64,000 nt of DNA from Morella rubra (GCA_003952965.2 CM025855.1:3909928-3973927), one strand, 5' to 3'; shown: positions 13,560 through 25,870, counted from the first letter of the stretch. The notes: a model not told the origin generated them from the letters alone. Numbers and translations: made by a program.

Positions 13560-16500
13560 TACGGGGATTGCTCACCAAGTTATACGTAATGGCGAATGAG
13601 CAAGGTGGTGCACCATTGACACCTCTGTAAACATAAATGGCGTTCCAACATAGCAGTCGACAGCAACCATCATAAATCTCCTTCACAGTCGAATCAATAC
13701 GTCAATCAATAGGTTGTGGCCAGCAATTAATAGCTTTAATGACAGACTCAGAATCACCTTCTAATATCACTCTCTGATAACCTTGTTCATGCGCCAACAT
13801 CACCCTCAAATGTCCAGCCTCCGCCTCGCCTTCAGGGGACTAACAGATCCATCAACTGGACCTTTGCACCAATAATTTGGCCAATATTTTCCCTAGCAAT
13901 GGCAGCTATCACCACAAAATTATCACGAACAGCCGCATCCACATTAATCTTAATAAATGACTCTAGCGGAGAAGTCCAATTGTGCACCTGCGTTTGAGAG
14001 ACTTTATTTTGCCAAGCCAGTCTATGCTCGCTGCTAATACGACGCACTTTGCTTGACAAGTCTTGAACACTACAAGCCTTTCCATCATGCTCCTTCTGAT
14101 TTCTAGCCGCCCATGTCATATCAATGGCATTAAGTGTAAAGAGTTGGAAGAAGTGCTGGTCTTCAATCGGTAGCCCAATAAAATGATGAGGATGCAGGAT
14201 AACTTGAACCTAATTTGTCCCAGTCCCAGTCCCAAAAGCCACACTATTGAGCTGCCAGACAGATTCACTCCAAATAGCTCTACTAAAAGGGCACAACAAA
14301 AGAAAATGGAGAAGTGTTTCAAGGCATTCATTACAAAGCACACATTTCAAACTATCAGCTTCTCTGTCATAATCGCTCATTCTTTCAACCACCTTAACCT
14401 TGGTCAGCAATATCTCCCAAGCCACTTTCCACAATAAGAGCTTTAGTCTATCGTGCACTTTTAATGTCCACAGGTCCTTCCAAAGCTGGGTCCGAAGAAG
14501 ACAATCTTGAGGCCCCCTTTGCTGCACAATAGCCGAATGAATTAACCAGACACTAAATGTCCCTTTAGCTTCCAATTGCCAAAAAAGTGAGTCATCTTGC
14601 CCACTCTCATTTATCTTTACCTTTCGAATGCCCACAGTAGATTCTTGGGTGAAGAGATTATTAATCAGCCCCACATTCCAAGCAGCGCCGTCCTCCAACA
14701 AAAGATCCCGAACATTCACTATTTTTGTTGAGTTACTTGCCCCTTCTCTAGCAATCGGCCTAAAACCAGGCAACAGAGGGACCCACGAGTCCTCCAGACG
14801 TTATTTTGTCTCCCACTACCAGCCCTGTAACAAAAACCCTCTCATAATAAGTGCCGAATTTTGACTATGCTTTTCCAGAGCCACGAAGTCTGCTCATTAG
14901 CACCAACTGATCAAAAGCTTCTCCGCTTCACGTACTTACCCAGTAATACCCGAACCCAAAGGCTATCACGGTCCATAAGCAATTTCCAGGCTAATTTGGA
15001 TAGAAGCACTTTATGTATCTCCGAAAACAGCCTAATCCCCAAACCACCAACACATTTGGGCATACATATAAAATGTCATGCTTTTAAAGTTAAATGCCGA
15101 TCATGCTCCTTCTTGAATCCCCACCAGATTTTTTTTGTCACACGATCCAATTCGTGACACCAGGAACTCGGCAATAAATAAAACTCAAAAGGTATGAGGG
15201 AAGAGCACTGGCCACCGATTTAATCAACATCGTATGTCCCGCCTGGGAGAGCACCTTAGCCTTCCAACTTGAAATTTTTTGCATAAATTTTTCTTTGATC
15301 TCCTCAACAACTCGGACTCTAGCCCGAGGGATAAAGGAAGACCAAGATGTTTGGCTTTTAGAGGCAATTTTTTCAAATTCAAATGATCGGAGATGCTCAA
15401 TATTGCTTGCCCTCTAAAATTCTTGCTAAAATGAATAGAAGATTTAGCTTTATTTACCTTCTGACCAAACCAAGTCATGTATTTATCTAGACATTCATTT
15501 AGAGTAGTGGCTTCACGAATAGTAGCCTTAGCAAACAAAAAGAGAAAAATATTGGGGGCATTACGGCCCATTTGAATGCCTTTGAGACAACCCCTCTGTT
15601 CTTCTCGCAATAACAAAGGGGACAAGATTTCAGAACACAAAATAAATAAATATGGGATAAAATATCACCTTAGCGAAGACCACAAGAAGGAAAGAAACGA
15701 CCATACGGGCTGCCATTGATAATAATAGAGAAAAATGAAGTAGAAATACATTGTTTCACCCAATTTATCCAAACTGAGCTAAATCCAAATCTCTCCATAA
15801 CTTTAAACACAAAATTCCATTCGACCCGATCATAAGCCTTCTCCATATCCGCCTTTATTGTTATCTAACCCTCTCTTTTTTCTGATTCATATTATGAAAA
15901 ATTTCCGCAGCCACGATGTAATTATCATGAATGTCACGTCCTGGTATAAAAACAAGCTGAAACGGAGAGATAAGCTTCAGAAGAACCAATTTTAAATGTT
16001 CCGTCATAATTTTTAAAATAAGCTTATAGACAACACTACACAAGCTAATAAGTCTGAATTGGCACACTTTAGAGGGATTATCCACTTTTTTGAATTAAGG
16101 TAATATTGGTAGCATTTAGATCTAACAACATCCGACCCTTTTCAAAAAAAATCTTGCGCTGCCGTATCAACATCCGGACCCATCACATCTCAAAAATGTT
16201 TAAAAAATAGAACTGTCGTACCATTCGGTTCAAAAGCTTTATTCGTGTTCATCCTTCGAAGAGTAATAAAAATTTCCTCCGCATCGGGAATTTTAATAAG
16301 AAGAAAATTCTCCTCCTCCGAGATCAACGGTTCAGTCAAATCCTCAAGATCCTCGGGAATGCATGGATTGCCAGTAGTAAATAGATCCTGATAAAAAGCC
16401 ACCAATTCCTGTCCAATTGCCGATCTACCCGAGACCCATCCTAACGCGTCAGTTTTCAGGTTCAATAATTGATTCCTGCAACGCTGCACAATCGTTGAAG

Positions 16501-16700
16501 GATGAAAAAATTTTGTGTTTATGTCACTAGAGACTAGCCACGTCTCTTGACTTTTGACGCCACAAATGTTCCTCACGACAAAGCTGTTCATCTAACTCCA
16601 AAGACAAATGTTGTGCCATCTGCAAATTTGTAGAAGTGGGGACCTCCATCTGACATAAAGCAAGCTGAGCTTTAACCCTCTGGATAGAAGATTGAATATG
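13560..16700 (-). pseudogene. LINE ORF2 remnant (RT, zf-RVT, RNase H; no endonuclease)
   Basis: The pieces are in L1 order. They are pre-RT sequence (SQETWLVSSDINTKFF near 16550), RT core (CQFRLISLCSVVYKLILKIM and LVFIPGRDIHDN near 16000), RT thumb (NKAKSSIHFSKN near 15450), the zf-RVT cysteine/histidine block (KCVLCNECLETLLHFLLLCP near 14320) and an RVT_3 RNase H (FIKINVDAAV near 13940, EGDSESVIKAINCW near 13740). Several frame changes and stops separate the blocks. The RT active-site region between about 15650 and 15860 is degraded in all frames. The endonuclease domain is absent. Confidence 0.85.
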
Positions 16701-16708
16701 CCTGAAAA

Positions 16709-17611
16709 TTATGGTGGAAAGCCTGCCTCCTCACGTTCCCCATCAAAACCCAAAGAGGCCGTAGAGGGCAGAGGGTGCTGACTCCCTTCCTTGCTTCTAA
16801 TCCCCTGCCCAGTGCCCTGACGGTGCTCCACTGATTGAACCGGAGGTGGAAAACACCTCATTTTATCTGTTAACGCATAATTGAGAGGGTGTGGAGGATT
16901 TTGATAACAAGCGCCGATAGTGTGATCAAGCACATCACAATGAAAGCAAAAGGAAGACAATCTCTCATACTGAAATCCAACCCAAACCGATCCACCATCC
17001 TCACAGTGGTACGAAAACCTCAGCTCCAAGGATTTCGAACTGGGAAAACGAATCTTCAGACGAATAAAAGAATGAAGAGCATCCACATCATCTAGCTCCA
17101 AAATCGTCCCTAACATGTTCCCAATCAAACGAGCATTGGCTTCATCCACAATCTCCAATGGTAAACTATGAATCTGAACCCAAAACTCCACATCGAATAA
17201 AGACATTTCATCAATAGTTTGAGACGGATTCGATTCCCTCAGCCCCATATAAGATCCTTTAAAATTCCAAGGACCTTGCGACAAGATTAGATCTTTCTCA
17301 TCTGACATCGCAAACGTAAAGACTAACCGGTTAGGTCCCGCATCCTCAATCTTGAGTTCGGAAGCAAGCCTCCAACCGGACATAATACGCGGCTGGATGA
17401 TATGAGAAGAGTACACCTTCTTCGACACTAGCCTACCCACCAACGACGCCTGGTGGATAGTATTTGCTCTATGTCGATTAGGCTTCAACAAACCCGATAT
17501 GTCATGCCATGACAACTGCTTCGTTTTTTCGATGAGTTCTTCCATAATACGCAATTGGATCAGAAAAATGGGATTCGCCCACCAGGGAAGAGGTGCACGA
17601 GGATAAGACAA
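16709..17611 (-). pseudogene. LINE ORF1 (DUF4283, zinc knuckle)
   Basis: An open frame of 300 codons. The DUF4283 RNA-binding domain takes up the first two thirds (LVGRLVSKKVYSSHI, then WRLASELKIEDAGPNRLVFTF and GPWNFKGSYMGLRE). A CCHC-type knuckle follows at FCFHCDVLDHTIGACY. In L1 elements this protein coats the element RNA. The probable start is MEELIEKTKQLSWHD; an upstream in-frame Met at 17611 is also available. The frame itself is intact, but the element around it is dead because ORF2 is broken. Confidence 0.85.
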
Positions 17612-17760
17612 GAAAACATTAGAACCGAAAAAAGAGGAGAAAGTGACGAGCCAAGAGAGAGCCTGCGCCGGCAGAAAACACGAGAAAGGGGGGAGAAGAG
17701 CATGATGCTCGGGGACTCACGAGGAGCGGATTGCCCAAATCTAGGAGCCTTCCTGTTTTA

Positions 17761-18390
17761 ACTATTCAATCGAATTTATTCATTTATTTATTTTTAACTA
17801 ATAAGTGTTTTCTTTTCTGAGTTTTTTTTTTCAAGTATTTTTTGTTAATTTCGTATTATTTTTTAAGTTATTGATGTTTTTTAAATATTTATTTAAATGA
17901 CACGGTTTTTTTTAAATATTTGAGTATGACATAGCTTTAAATGGACACATGTACTCTTTCTATTGGGGTGACTTGTCATTTCTTTATTTTTTTTAGGATC
18001 AACACTATTTTGATGTTTAAGATAAAACTAAGGTCGTTTGTAAAAGTATTATAAAATATAATAATGTATTCAACAAAATTTGTAAAAAGAACATCTAAAA
18101 TTTCAAAAAATTTTATACAAACACTAATACATTTTATACAAACTTCAACACTTTCCACACAAATTCCAATATCATTTTTTAAGAAAATTCTAACAAATCT
18201 TCTCTTTCTATGCTTTTTCACCTAATTCCAATACTTTTTTATTAAACAATTACATCAAATCATCTTACTCTACACTTTTTTACAAACTCCAATAAAAATT
18301 AAAAATTTTCCACAATCTTTACACAAAAATCTATGAAACTCCAATCTACATAAATATTCATAATTCTATAAAAAAATCCTAAAAATCTTA

Positions 18391-18421
<31 letters not shown>

Positions 18422-20444
18422 ATCAAGAACATCCCCAAGATTGCTTGTAATCAAAATAAAAATTTAATGATCAAATCGAGGAGAAATCTAAGTTCTAAAA
18501 TGTATATTAACTTTATATACTTGGTATAAGTAACCCATGTACAAGCAGTCGGCTTGGTAAAAAGAAAGTCATTGACAAATAGTTTAGGGGATAGAAGGTC
18601 ATGGTTCAAGTCTCTATTAAAAAGAAACTCACCGTCAGAAAATTCTCAAAATTTATGTTTGGTAGTGAGAATTTTTGAAATGAACAAAATTTTAAAAAAT
18701 TTCTATATAGCAAACATGCCCAATTTTGCTATCGAATTTGTGTTGTCTTCTTACTTTAATGTACTTATATAGAAAATTAACCGGAACTCTACCTCAAAAT
18801 TATTGTGAATTTTACTACATTTACATGGATTGGATACAGAGCTTCAAGACTCATCTAAATTGTTGTAAGTAAAAGCAAAGATCCATCTGTCAATTTTGCG
18901 GTGGTGGATGATGTCATACGATTTTCTACAAGAGCAATGTTCCAAATATGTCTTTTGTAGCTCAGTGCAGACCATAGAGATATCTAAATGTTGGTTACCT
19001 AGAATTTAATTTGAGAACGCCACAAGCTATCCCGTGGATTATTGTTATCTGAACAATTTTTTTTTTTTTTTGGGAATGCCAAATGCCCTTCCAGCATTTT
19101 TATCGGAACACTTTATTTGAAAATGCCTAAAAGCCCTTTGATTTTTACCAACGCTTCTTGTTGAAGTTTCAACTTGGTGAGGAAACTCGAGATAGGAAGG
19201 ATTAATTGTTCTCGTTGGGTGTTTTCATACACATAACTCTTCCTCTCCATACATACGCAATTTTTTGTGACTCTAATATTAAATTTCCAGATTCCCTTTT
19301 AACAGTTTCTATCATTCAAATTTTCTTCCTCAATCTTATTGGTATTCTGCAAGAGTTTTATTTCTTTTGCTCATTGTTGACTATGACTCTTCCTTTGGTT
19401 TACCACACTTTACCACAAGTGTGGTAGTCTGATTAGTTTTGATGTCTAGTCTGATTAGTTTTGATGTCTAAAAATGGGTTACACAAGAGCGTATGTGGAG
19501 GTTGAAGATATGTGATCAAAGCTTCCCATCTTCAAAATCAATTTGCTCGTTGGTGACAATGACTCTTCCTTTTGTTGACCACAAGAGTGGTATTCCAGTT
19601 AGTTTTTATGTCTGAAAAAGGGTTGCATGATAGCAGGTGTGAGGGTTGAAGATATGTTATCGAAGCTTCCCATTTCCAAAATCAATAGTATTCTTGTGGA
19701 ACTGTAACAAGACTCAATTGTTTATGAGTGAGAGATATGAGTCAATCTAAAAATTTTGTAAGATGATATTCGTTTTGGTAAGATTTTTAGAATTTGAAGT
19801 ATTTTGAGAATTTTTAGGTGATATTAAGATTGATTAGTATGCAAGCAGAAATTATTTTGATGTATTGGTATTTAAATATGTTCGATTTGTAAATTTTAAA
19901 ATTTATGTATATCCTCAAATAATTTCCAAACCAAACTAACCCCTAAGAAAAGTTTACTATGTTGATTGCTACCTTCCATTTTTTGCTCAGAAAAAGACTC
20001 TTTCGTTTGTCATCTCTGCGCCAAAATGCCCTCCTCCCTTTGTCACGGTTCCCGGAGCCCGTGGCATACAATCCCTTCTTTGTTGTGCCATGGTGATCAG
20101 ATAATCTTACCTTCAATTGGTGGAAAGGATACGCTGATGTTTATGCTTTGTTTTTTTAAAATAATGTTTTATCAAGTACAAAAAGCTTTTTTTGGTGCCG
20201 TCAACTTCAGTTTCTCTCTTCTTATGGGACAATTATTTTCTTTTATCTCTATTTCTTATTATATGAATATTGAGAAGAAGATTTCACGCGTGTTTAAATT
20301 ATCTCTTCGCTAAACTTGACTCTAGCGCCACATGAAGGGACACATCATTGAAGACCATTTCATTTTAGACAATTAAAGAGAGTCGTGAAATATATATATA
20401 TATATAAAAGAAATCACAAAAGGTGATTCGTTACAAAATAAGGG
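17761..20444. other. AT-rich intergenic DNA
   Basis: No gene is recognised. The stretch is dominated by A/T runs, including a (TA)n stretch followed by a T run near 18390-18420. A diverged direct duplication (19371-19690) is listed separately. Short frames around 19206 and 19966 show no motif that I know. Confidence 0.45.
19371..19690. repeat. Diverged direct duplication, about 160-180 bp per copy
   Basis: Copy one (about 19371-19548) and copy two (about 19549-19690) share gacaatgactcttcc-like starts, gttgaagatatgt and atcaaagcttcccat-like ends. Inside copy one, a 22-base piece (gtctgattagttttgatgtcta) is itself repeated twice in tandem at 19428-19471. No coding meaning is evident. Confidence 0.6.
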
Positions 20445-20877
20445 TTAAATATGCTTTCACTCCTTATATTTGGGGTGCTGACATATTGCACACACTAATA
20501 TTTTATTTTTAAACATTGAGCTTATTATATTATCTCTTCTAACGATTTAAATCCCGGAGTGAAATTTGACGTTAAATTAGACGGTAATCATTTACACGTG
20601 CTTCTCATGTAACCCCAGTTCCTATCAAATTACCATATTGCTCTTAAATCTCAAATAATTCACAACTAAATGGGCTACAAAACCTAATAGACAAAAATCA
20701 TAACTTGTTTGAAGCTCATTTAATTGTAACTTTTTTGAGATTTAAGGAAAATATGGTAATATGATAGAAACTGAAGTCACCTGAAAGGCGCGCATAAACG
20801 ATTACTGTCTAATTTTAAGCTAAATTCACTTTGGGTGCAAATAGTTTGGAGAGATAACATAATAGACCCAATGTGGA
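20445..20877. mobile_element. Foldback MITE (long imperfect palindrome)
   Basis: The halves around 20577-20655 and 20733-20810 are imperfect reverse complements. For example, gacggtaatcatttaca pairs with a right-hand copy whose complement reads gacagtaatcgtttatg, and aattaccatattgctcttaa pairs with a complement close to it. The unit is non-coding and typical of a foldback MITE; the exact ends are approximate. Confidence 0.6.
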
Positions 20878-21066
20878 GGAGGATTTCCTGTAATTTACTA
20901 CTCAAATTACACGGTGCAATTCAGAGAGAGATAGACACAACATGTGGACCTCATAGTAGGGTCCATGTTGCTTGAAAATTTACAGGGCATCATTAAATGA
21001 TGTAGGATTCATATATTGTGTCTATTTTTATCCGAATTGTACAACACATTAAATTACAGAGGATCC
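20878..21066. mobile_element. Small MITE
   Basis: About 189 bp with inverted ends: AGGATTTCCTGTAATTTA on the left, and TAAATTACAGAGGATCCT at the right edge. The interior contains gagagagatagacacaac and a short inverted copy of it (gttgtgtctat-like). A related sequence recurs near 47350-47480 and 55600-55740 inside the metalloproteinase array. Confidence 0.6.
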
Positions 21067-21409
21067 TGATACTAGGGCTGCACAAAACTGGACCGGATTT
21101 GTGGTTTTAGTGGTCTAAATCCGATTCGGTCCAGACTGGATTTGTAAAACCGGTTATCGATCCAGTCCATGCCTTTTGGGATTCGGTCCGGACCGAATCG
21201 GACCGGATTTATTAATATAATTAATAAATATATATTTTTTAATTTTTTTAATACAAACATAACACTTTTTTAATTCTTTTATTTTGACTTATGGTACTTA
21301 AATTTTTTTAAGACATTTGCAATTAATTTTTTTATCTTAAGATGTGAGCTAAAAATGAAAAAAAAAAAATAAAAGCTTAAAAAAAAAAAAAAGGATCCGG
21401 ACCACTTAA

Positions 21410-22222
21410 GGGCTTGTTTGGATTCGGGGCCAGGTTTTGGTTATGGGGTTCAAATCACGGTTTAAACCCAGATTTTTGTTTGTGCGTTTGGCTTTGTTCA
21501 CGGGTCTTACTATCTGCTACGTGTGACGTACTGATTGGTCAATAGTTCCGACAAGATATGTAATGTATAATGGAGGGTTGGCACAATCTTGTGAACGACT
21601 TGTCTTGACTTTGTCAAACAACAGCACAGAACTGCAAACGAAAAATGTTTTGTTTGCTTCATTGTAGCAGCTACTCGTCGGGTAGAAGATTCCAGCTTCT
21701 CTTCTGCTTTCCCTTCCTCTCCCTCTTTCATTCTCACTGCAAGTTCGGAACAAATTTATGGCTGACGCCTGAAACCCCAAATCATGAACAAACAGAAAAA
21801 TACTAAAACTAATCGTGGAAAAGATCAATTATGAAGAACCCACCGATATATCTGTGAGAAAAGTTGAGAGATAGTCTGCGTCGATCTTAAAGGCGGCTTC
21901 AAAGATTGTGACCTTTGGCTTCTTGGCTTTCTTGGCATCATCAGCCTTCCCATTCTCCATCACGCCATCTGCATCTTTGTCCTCTGCTGTCATTACTCTC
22001 GTATTCGCTCAACTAAAAATCAAAATCTTTTTTTTTTCCCCCAAATCTGAAGCTACTGAATTTATTATTAATTCCGCCATTTTTTGAACCTTTCTCCTTT
22101 AACAAATTCACACGCTATCCTCACTACTCCCTCTTTCCTCCAAATTTCCCATTTCCTTAGTCCAATTGCTCGCTTTATTTAACTCTTCCACGCCCACCTG
22201 TTTCATCTCTCACACAAAAGAA

Positions 22223-22253
<31 letters not shown>

Positions 22254-22903
22254 GTTTTTGTTACTCTGCTTTGCTTTACCTGTTCACAACTTTTGTTTGT
22301 CGCATACTATTTTTGCGAAACCCAGGGTAGTGTTCTAGGTTTTTCGAAGAGATTTGAGGATAATTTAAGTTTAAGATGAAGAATAATCAGCAATCGTTCA
22401 CAATTCCGTAAACGGCGCTGTTCATAGTTCCGTTGGGGATGAGTTTGCTTGCATTAGTGACAACATCGGAGGACTTGGGCTTCCTCTGGTGTTTCTCGTA
22501 CGTTACCTTCTGCCAGCCATATTGCACTTTTGCCTAGAACCAACAAAACAAGCAAAGCCAGAAGGAGAGAGAGAGCATAAGATATCAAACAGGTTGTGGA
22601 AACATATCAAACATAGGTGCACAGATTAAGATTGATCCAAAATGAGGCAAGGCAGATTGCAGATTACAGATTTCGAAGGAACACCGACGAACGATGAACT
22701 TGCGGAGGTACTCCATGAGGCAAAGGGAAAAAAAAAAAGAGACAGGGAGAGAGAGAGTGTAAAAGTTTGTGTTAACGTGCAGTAGGTAGGTGAATGTGCT
22801 GACAGGCTATGGGGGAGAGGGTTCTACTTTTCGTGGACAAGGGTTCAGCGGGTTCAACTTTAAAATCAAAACCAGTAACCTAGACCCATTTCCAAACAAG
22901 CCC
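21410..22903. mobile_element. PIF/Harbinger-type element carrying host gene fragments
   Basis: The inverted ends start GGGCTTGTTTGG on both sides, and each is flanked by the trinucleotide TAA (21407-21409 and 22904-22906), the hallmark target duplication of PIF/Harbinger. The 1,494-bp interior has no transposase. It carries pieces of a plant TMEM214-like gene on the minus strand, together with a CT-rich, promoter-like segment at 22225-22255. This is the structure of a gene-capturing (Pack-type) non-autonomous element. Confidence 0.75.
21829..22533 (-). pseudogene. Captured fragments of a TMEM214/DUF2359-like gene
   Basis: Two coding pieces lie on the minus strand. Piece one (22387-22533) begins after an acceptor (tctag/gc) and reads AKVQYGWQKVTYEKHQRK, then ASKLIPNGTMNSAVYG, and ends at a stop. 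Piece two (21829-21993) reads from an ATG through DKDADGVMENGKADDAKK and KKPKVTIFEAAFKIDADYL to STFLTDIS, then stops. This order and wording match the N-terminal part of plant DUF2359 membrane proteins (Arabidopsis At1g70770 type, related to animal TMEM214), where a GWQKVxYxKxQRK motif precedes KKPKVTxxEAAxKID and FLxDIS. The membrane and C-terminal parts are missing. The identification comes from memory of the family, not from a search. Confidence 0.65.
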
Positions 22904-23303
22904 TAAGTGATCCAATCAAACCGGACCGAACCGCTTATAAATAACGTGATCCGATCCTTAATTTTAGGTACAACCAAAAATTCGATCCAAAAACCGGACT
23001 AGATTTACAGTTGTTCACCCCTGACTGAGATGCTCGATATCTTAAAAATAAAATATTGAATTACAACGTGTAAACGTCACTGAACACAACGGTGCAAAGT
23101 GTAGATAAAAACAGTGGACGGAAGGATCTAAGAGGAAGATTCTACAACAGGCACACTTCAAGGTCCACGGAACCATCCGGAGCGATGGCAGATAAAATCA
23201 CTTCTTCTCACATCATTGGTTGGTTCTTACTCGTCTTCTTCCTCTTCCCAACTCTCGAGCCACAAGCACCGACTCACTAGCACTGTGCAAAACCAACACA
23301 CCC

Positions 23304-25870
23304 ATGGCCTCTCTGACCTCACTTCCTCATTCGCCCCCGTCTGTCTCTCGCTCATCACGCACGACTTGTGCTATCATGTGTCTTCGTCCAAGCAAAATTC
23401 ACACGGTCACAACCAAGTCTCCTGAGCGGTTTCGTTCGGGAAAGCTAAGCCTCGTCACTAGATCAGCTCTGGACGAGGTTTCCGTAGCTAACCCTCCACC
23501 CCCACCTCCACCATCGTCTTCGGAACCCAAGCCTGAGCTGATTGCATCCTTGAAGCTCAAATTACTGGTAATTAGTTCAACCGCAGACTAACTGTTGATG
23601 GGTTTCGTTCATTTCGTTCCTTTATTGTTGTTTTCTTCTTTTTTTGCGTTTACACCGATGAACAGATAGTTGTTACTTCTTGTTATCCTTGCGTTTTGTT
23701 TTATTTGGTTGAAATGTCTTATTCCGGGTTGGTTATGAGGGCTTTATTGTTTAACTTGTCATATTACTTATGCTCACTTAAGCTCTCGTTGCTTTTTATG
23801 TTACGCGCTCAGTTATGGTTTCGAACTGATTAACTGGTAGTAGGGTATCACTGGTCTTCTTGCTTCTTATTTTCCACAATTCATTGATGTCAATCCATGA
23901 TTTTGAACTCTCTAACATATTTGATCCAATATGCAGAATTCAAATGGGAGTTACTACTAGGTCAAATAATCACTTTTTGGCTATCTGGGTTCTTTAATTT
24001 CCAATTAAGAGTGATTTTGTGTCGTCCTAAGTCTTCTAGTGTTGGGAAATCAAGAGAAGATGGTGTCTATATAATGAAGTGGATTCTTTAATTTCCAATT
24101 AAGAGTGATTTTGTATCGTCCTAAGTCTTCTGCTGTTGAGATATCAAGAGAAGATGGTGTACTGTGTAATGGAGTTGAATTGTTTATTGTTCCTCGCATA
24201 TGGTTAAACCAAGAAGTGGGATTGTGCAACCTTATATTCTTCCATGAATATTATCTTTATAATTTTTATCAGCATATCATTGCTATTGAACGTTTACCAT
24301 TCTAATTAAACGAATACTGGATAATGCTTAATCTGGTTTAATTTTGTGTTTGGCTGAGGGTTGACTTTCAATTGTATATCCTGCTTTAGCTGGTCACATG
24401 TTCTGAGGACAGAGAGATGTAAAACAACAAAAGGACCTCAGTTAAAATACTGAGATGGGATCGATTTTATAGATACTAACTGGTTATTGCCTTGTGGATT
24501 ATATTTGTTATCATCTTCTTGTGCTGTGCTAGTATAATTTCTTAAGACTCTTCAAAGGAGTTGGTGGTGATGGTCCGATGGAGATAGAAGATGCATTTGA
24601 AACTTTCATCTTTCTGGAGTTCCTTAAATTCGTGCAGCGTAAATTCTGGGTCCATAAAATCTGTTCTTAATTTGGAGAGACATGAAACTGCACATGGATA
24701 GATGCAATGACCATGCTAAATAGATACGTTTTAGAAAGACTCATGTATTCTATACTGGAAAGATGCATCCCTAAACATACATGTTACTATAATGCAGAGT
24801 GCTGTTTCGGGGCTAAATAGAGGTCTTGCTGCAAATGAAGGTGACCTGCAAAAGGCAGATGCTGCTGCCAAGGAGATTGAAGACATCGGAGGACTGGTGG
24901 ACCTCTCAGTTGATCTTGACAAGTTACAAGGGAAATGGAAGTTAATATATAGCAGTGCATTCTCATCTCGTACTCTTGGTGGGAGCCGTCCTGGACCCCC
25001 CACAAGAAGGCTACTCCCTTTAACTCTTGGTCAGGTGTGCTACCAAAACTGCTCTATTGTATTATCCTTTACTTTCATAGTAGTACTTATAAAATATTTA
25101 TTCCCTCAATTGCATGTAATCTTCATTTGTTTAGATGATCTATGCAAAAGATTTATAATGCGTTCTGAAAGCAAAGTACTCAATCAGGTGATGATGAAAA
25201 GTCAACTTGGATGCCCCAAAAGCATATTACCTTGTCAAAATTTCACCATGTAAATCTGACTTTTTTTGTTGAAGACTCCGTATCTTTTTTATTTTTTGGG
25301 TAAGTGAGTCCATATCTTCTATATGTAGGCATCATGCATAAGACTAGCGTTTTATGAATTTCTAATCTTTTCAACCTCCTGTCTAAAGGTATCTTTTTCT
25401 GTTGTTATTAGGTTTTTCAGCGGATTGACGTCGTCAGTAAAGATTTTGATAATATAGTGGAGCTTGAATTAGGCGTTCCATGGCCCCTGCCACCTGCTGA
25501 ATTAACTGCCACATTAGCCCATAAATTTGAACTCATAGGTTTGTCCCTTCCAAACATATCTTGCTATTTTATTCATTGCAACTTCTGGATGACTATCTGA
25601 GTAGTAAATGAGAAAACGAACATCGTTATTGAGCTTTCACTTTTAATGGGAATAGGATCTGCAAAGATAAAAATCGCATTTGAGAAAACAACTGTAAAGG
25701 CGAGTGGAAACTTGTCACAACTGCCACCATTCGAGATACCGCGGATTCCAGATGCGTTAAGGCCTCCATCAAATACTGGAAGTGGTGAATTTGAAGTCAC
25801 GTATCTCGATGCAGATACCCGCATTACCAGAGGAGACAGAGACGAGCTTAGGGTTTTTGTTATTGCGTAA
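23304..25870 (+). CDS. FBN6: Plastid fibrillin FBN6 (plastid-lipid-associated protein 6)
   Basis: Four exons join in frame: 23304-23567, 24798-25034, 25412-25538 and 25656-25870, giving 280 residues. All introns are GT-AG. Residues 1 to about 60 are rich in Ser/Thr/Arg with few acids, as in a chloroplast transit peptide. A Pro run (PPPPPPPSSS) precedes the mature part. The PAP/fibrillin domain follows: VSGLNRGLAANEGDLQKAD, then DKLQGKWKLIYSSAFSSR (residues about 129-146), VFQRIDVVSKDFDNIVELEL, ATLAHKFELIG, FEKTTVKASGNLSQLP, and the C-terminal DADTRITRGDRDELRVFVIA. Fibrillins bind lipids at plastoglobules, thylakoids or envelope; FBN6 is a thylakoid/envelope member. An in-frame ATG at 23220 would add 28 residues; 23304 was chosen because MASLTSLP looks like a transit-peptide start. 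Confidence 0.93.
23988..24170. repeat. Tandem duplication in FBN6 intron 1
   Basis: Two copies of about 92 bases, from ttctttaatttccaattaag through tcgtcctaagtcttct to atcaagagaagatggtgt, lie head to tail (starts near 23990 and 24082). They differ at only a handful of positions, so the duplication is fairly recent. It does not affect splicing as predicted. Confidence 0.8.

Larger units (their letters stand above)
13455..17743 (-). mobile_element. L1-type LINE retrotransposon, internally deleted
   Basis: This is a non-LTR retrotransposon read on the minus strand. From 5' to 3' it holds ORF1 (DUF4283 plus CCHC knuckle), the region just before the reverse transcriptase, reverse transcriptase blocks, a zf-RVT segment and an RNase H domain, then an A-rich tail against the left target duplication. 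The ORF1 tail passes within about 100 bases into pre-RT sequence, so the endonuclease domain (normally some 900 bases between them) is missing. The length of 4.3 kb fits a roughly 6-kb parent minus that deletion. The 17-bp flanking duplication shows that the ends are original. Confidence 0.9.
21073..23022. mobile_element. hAT-like non-autonomous element, host of a nested insertion
   Basis: The left end reads tagggctgcacaaaactgga and the right end, complemented, caggggtgaacaactgtaaa. Both ends carry repeated ggaccgga/tccggt motifs (21085-21205 and 22915-23000), a layout common in plant hAT derivatives. The flanking eight bases (cctgatac and actgagat) agree only partly, as for an old insertion. 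It encodes no transposase. Its interior is split by the PIF/Harbinger-type element at 21410-22903. Confidence 0.6.

Noticed and set aside
18545-18630. tRNA-derived SINE
   Set aside because: ggttcaagtctc resembles a B box and a weak A box lies upstream, but there is no tail and no target duplication; too little to list.
22376-22600. A plus-strand gene starting MKNNQQS
   Set aside because: The minus-strand reading of the same bases matches a DUF2359-type motif and has an acceptor site; the plus-strand frame stops after 10 codons.
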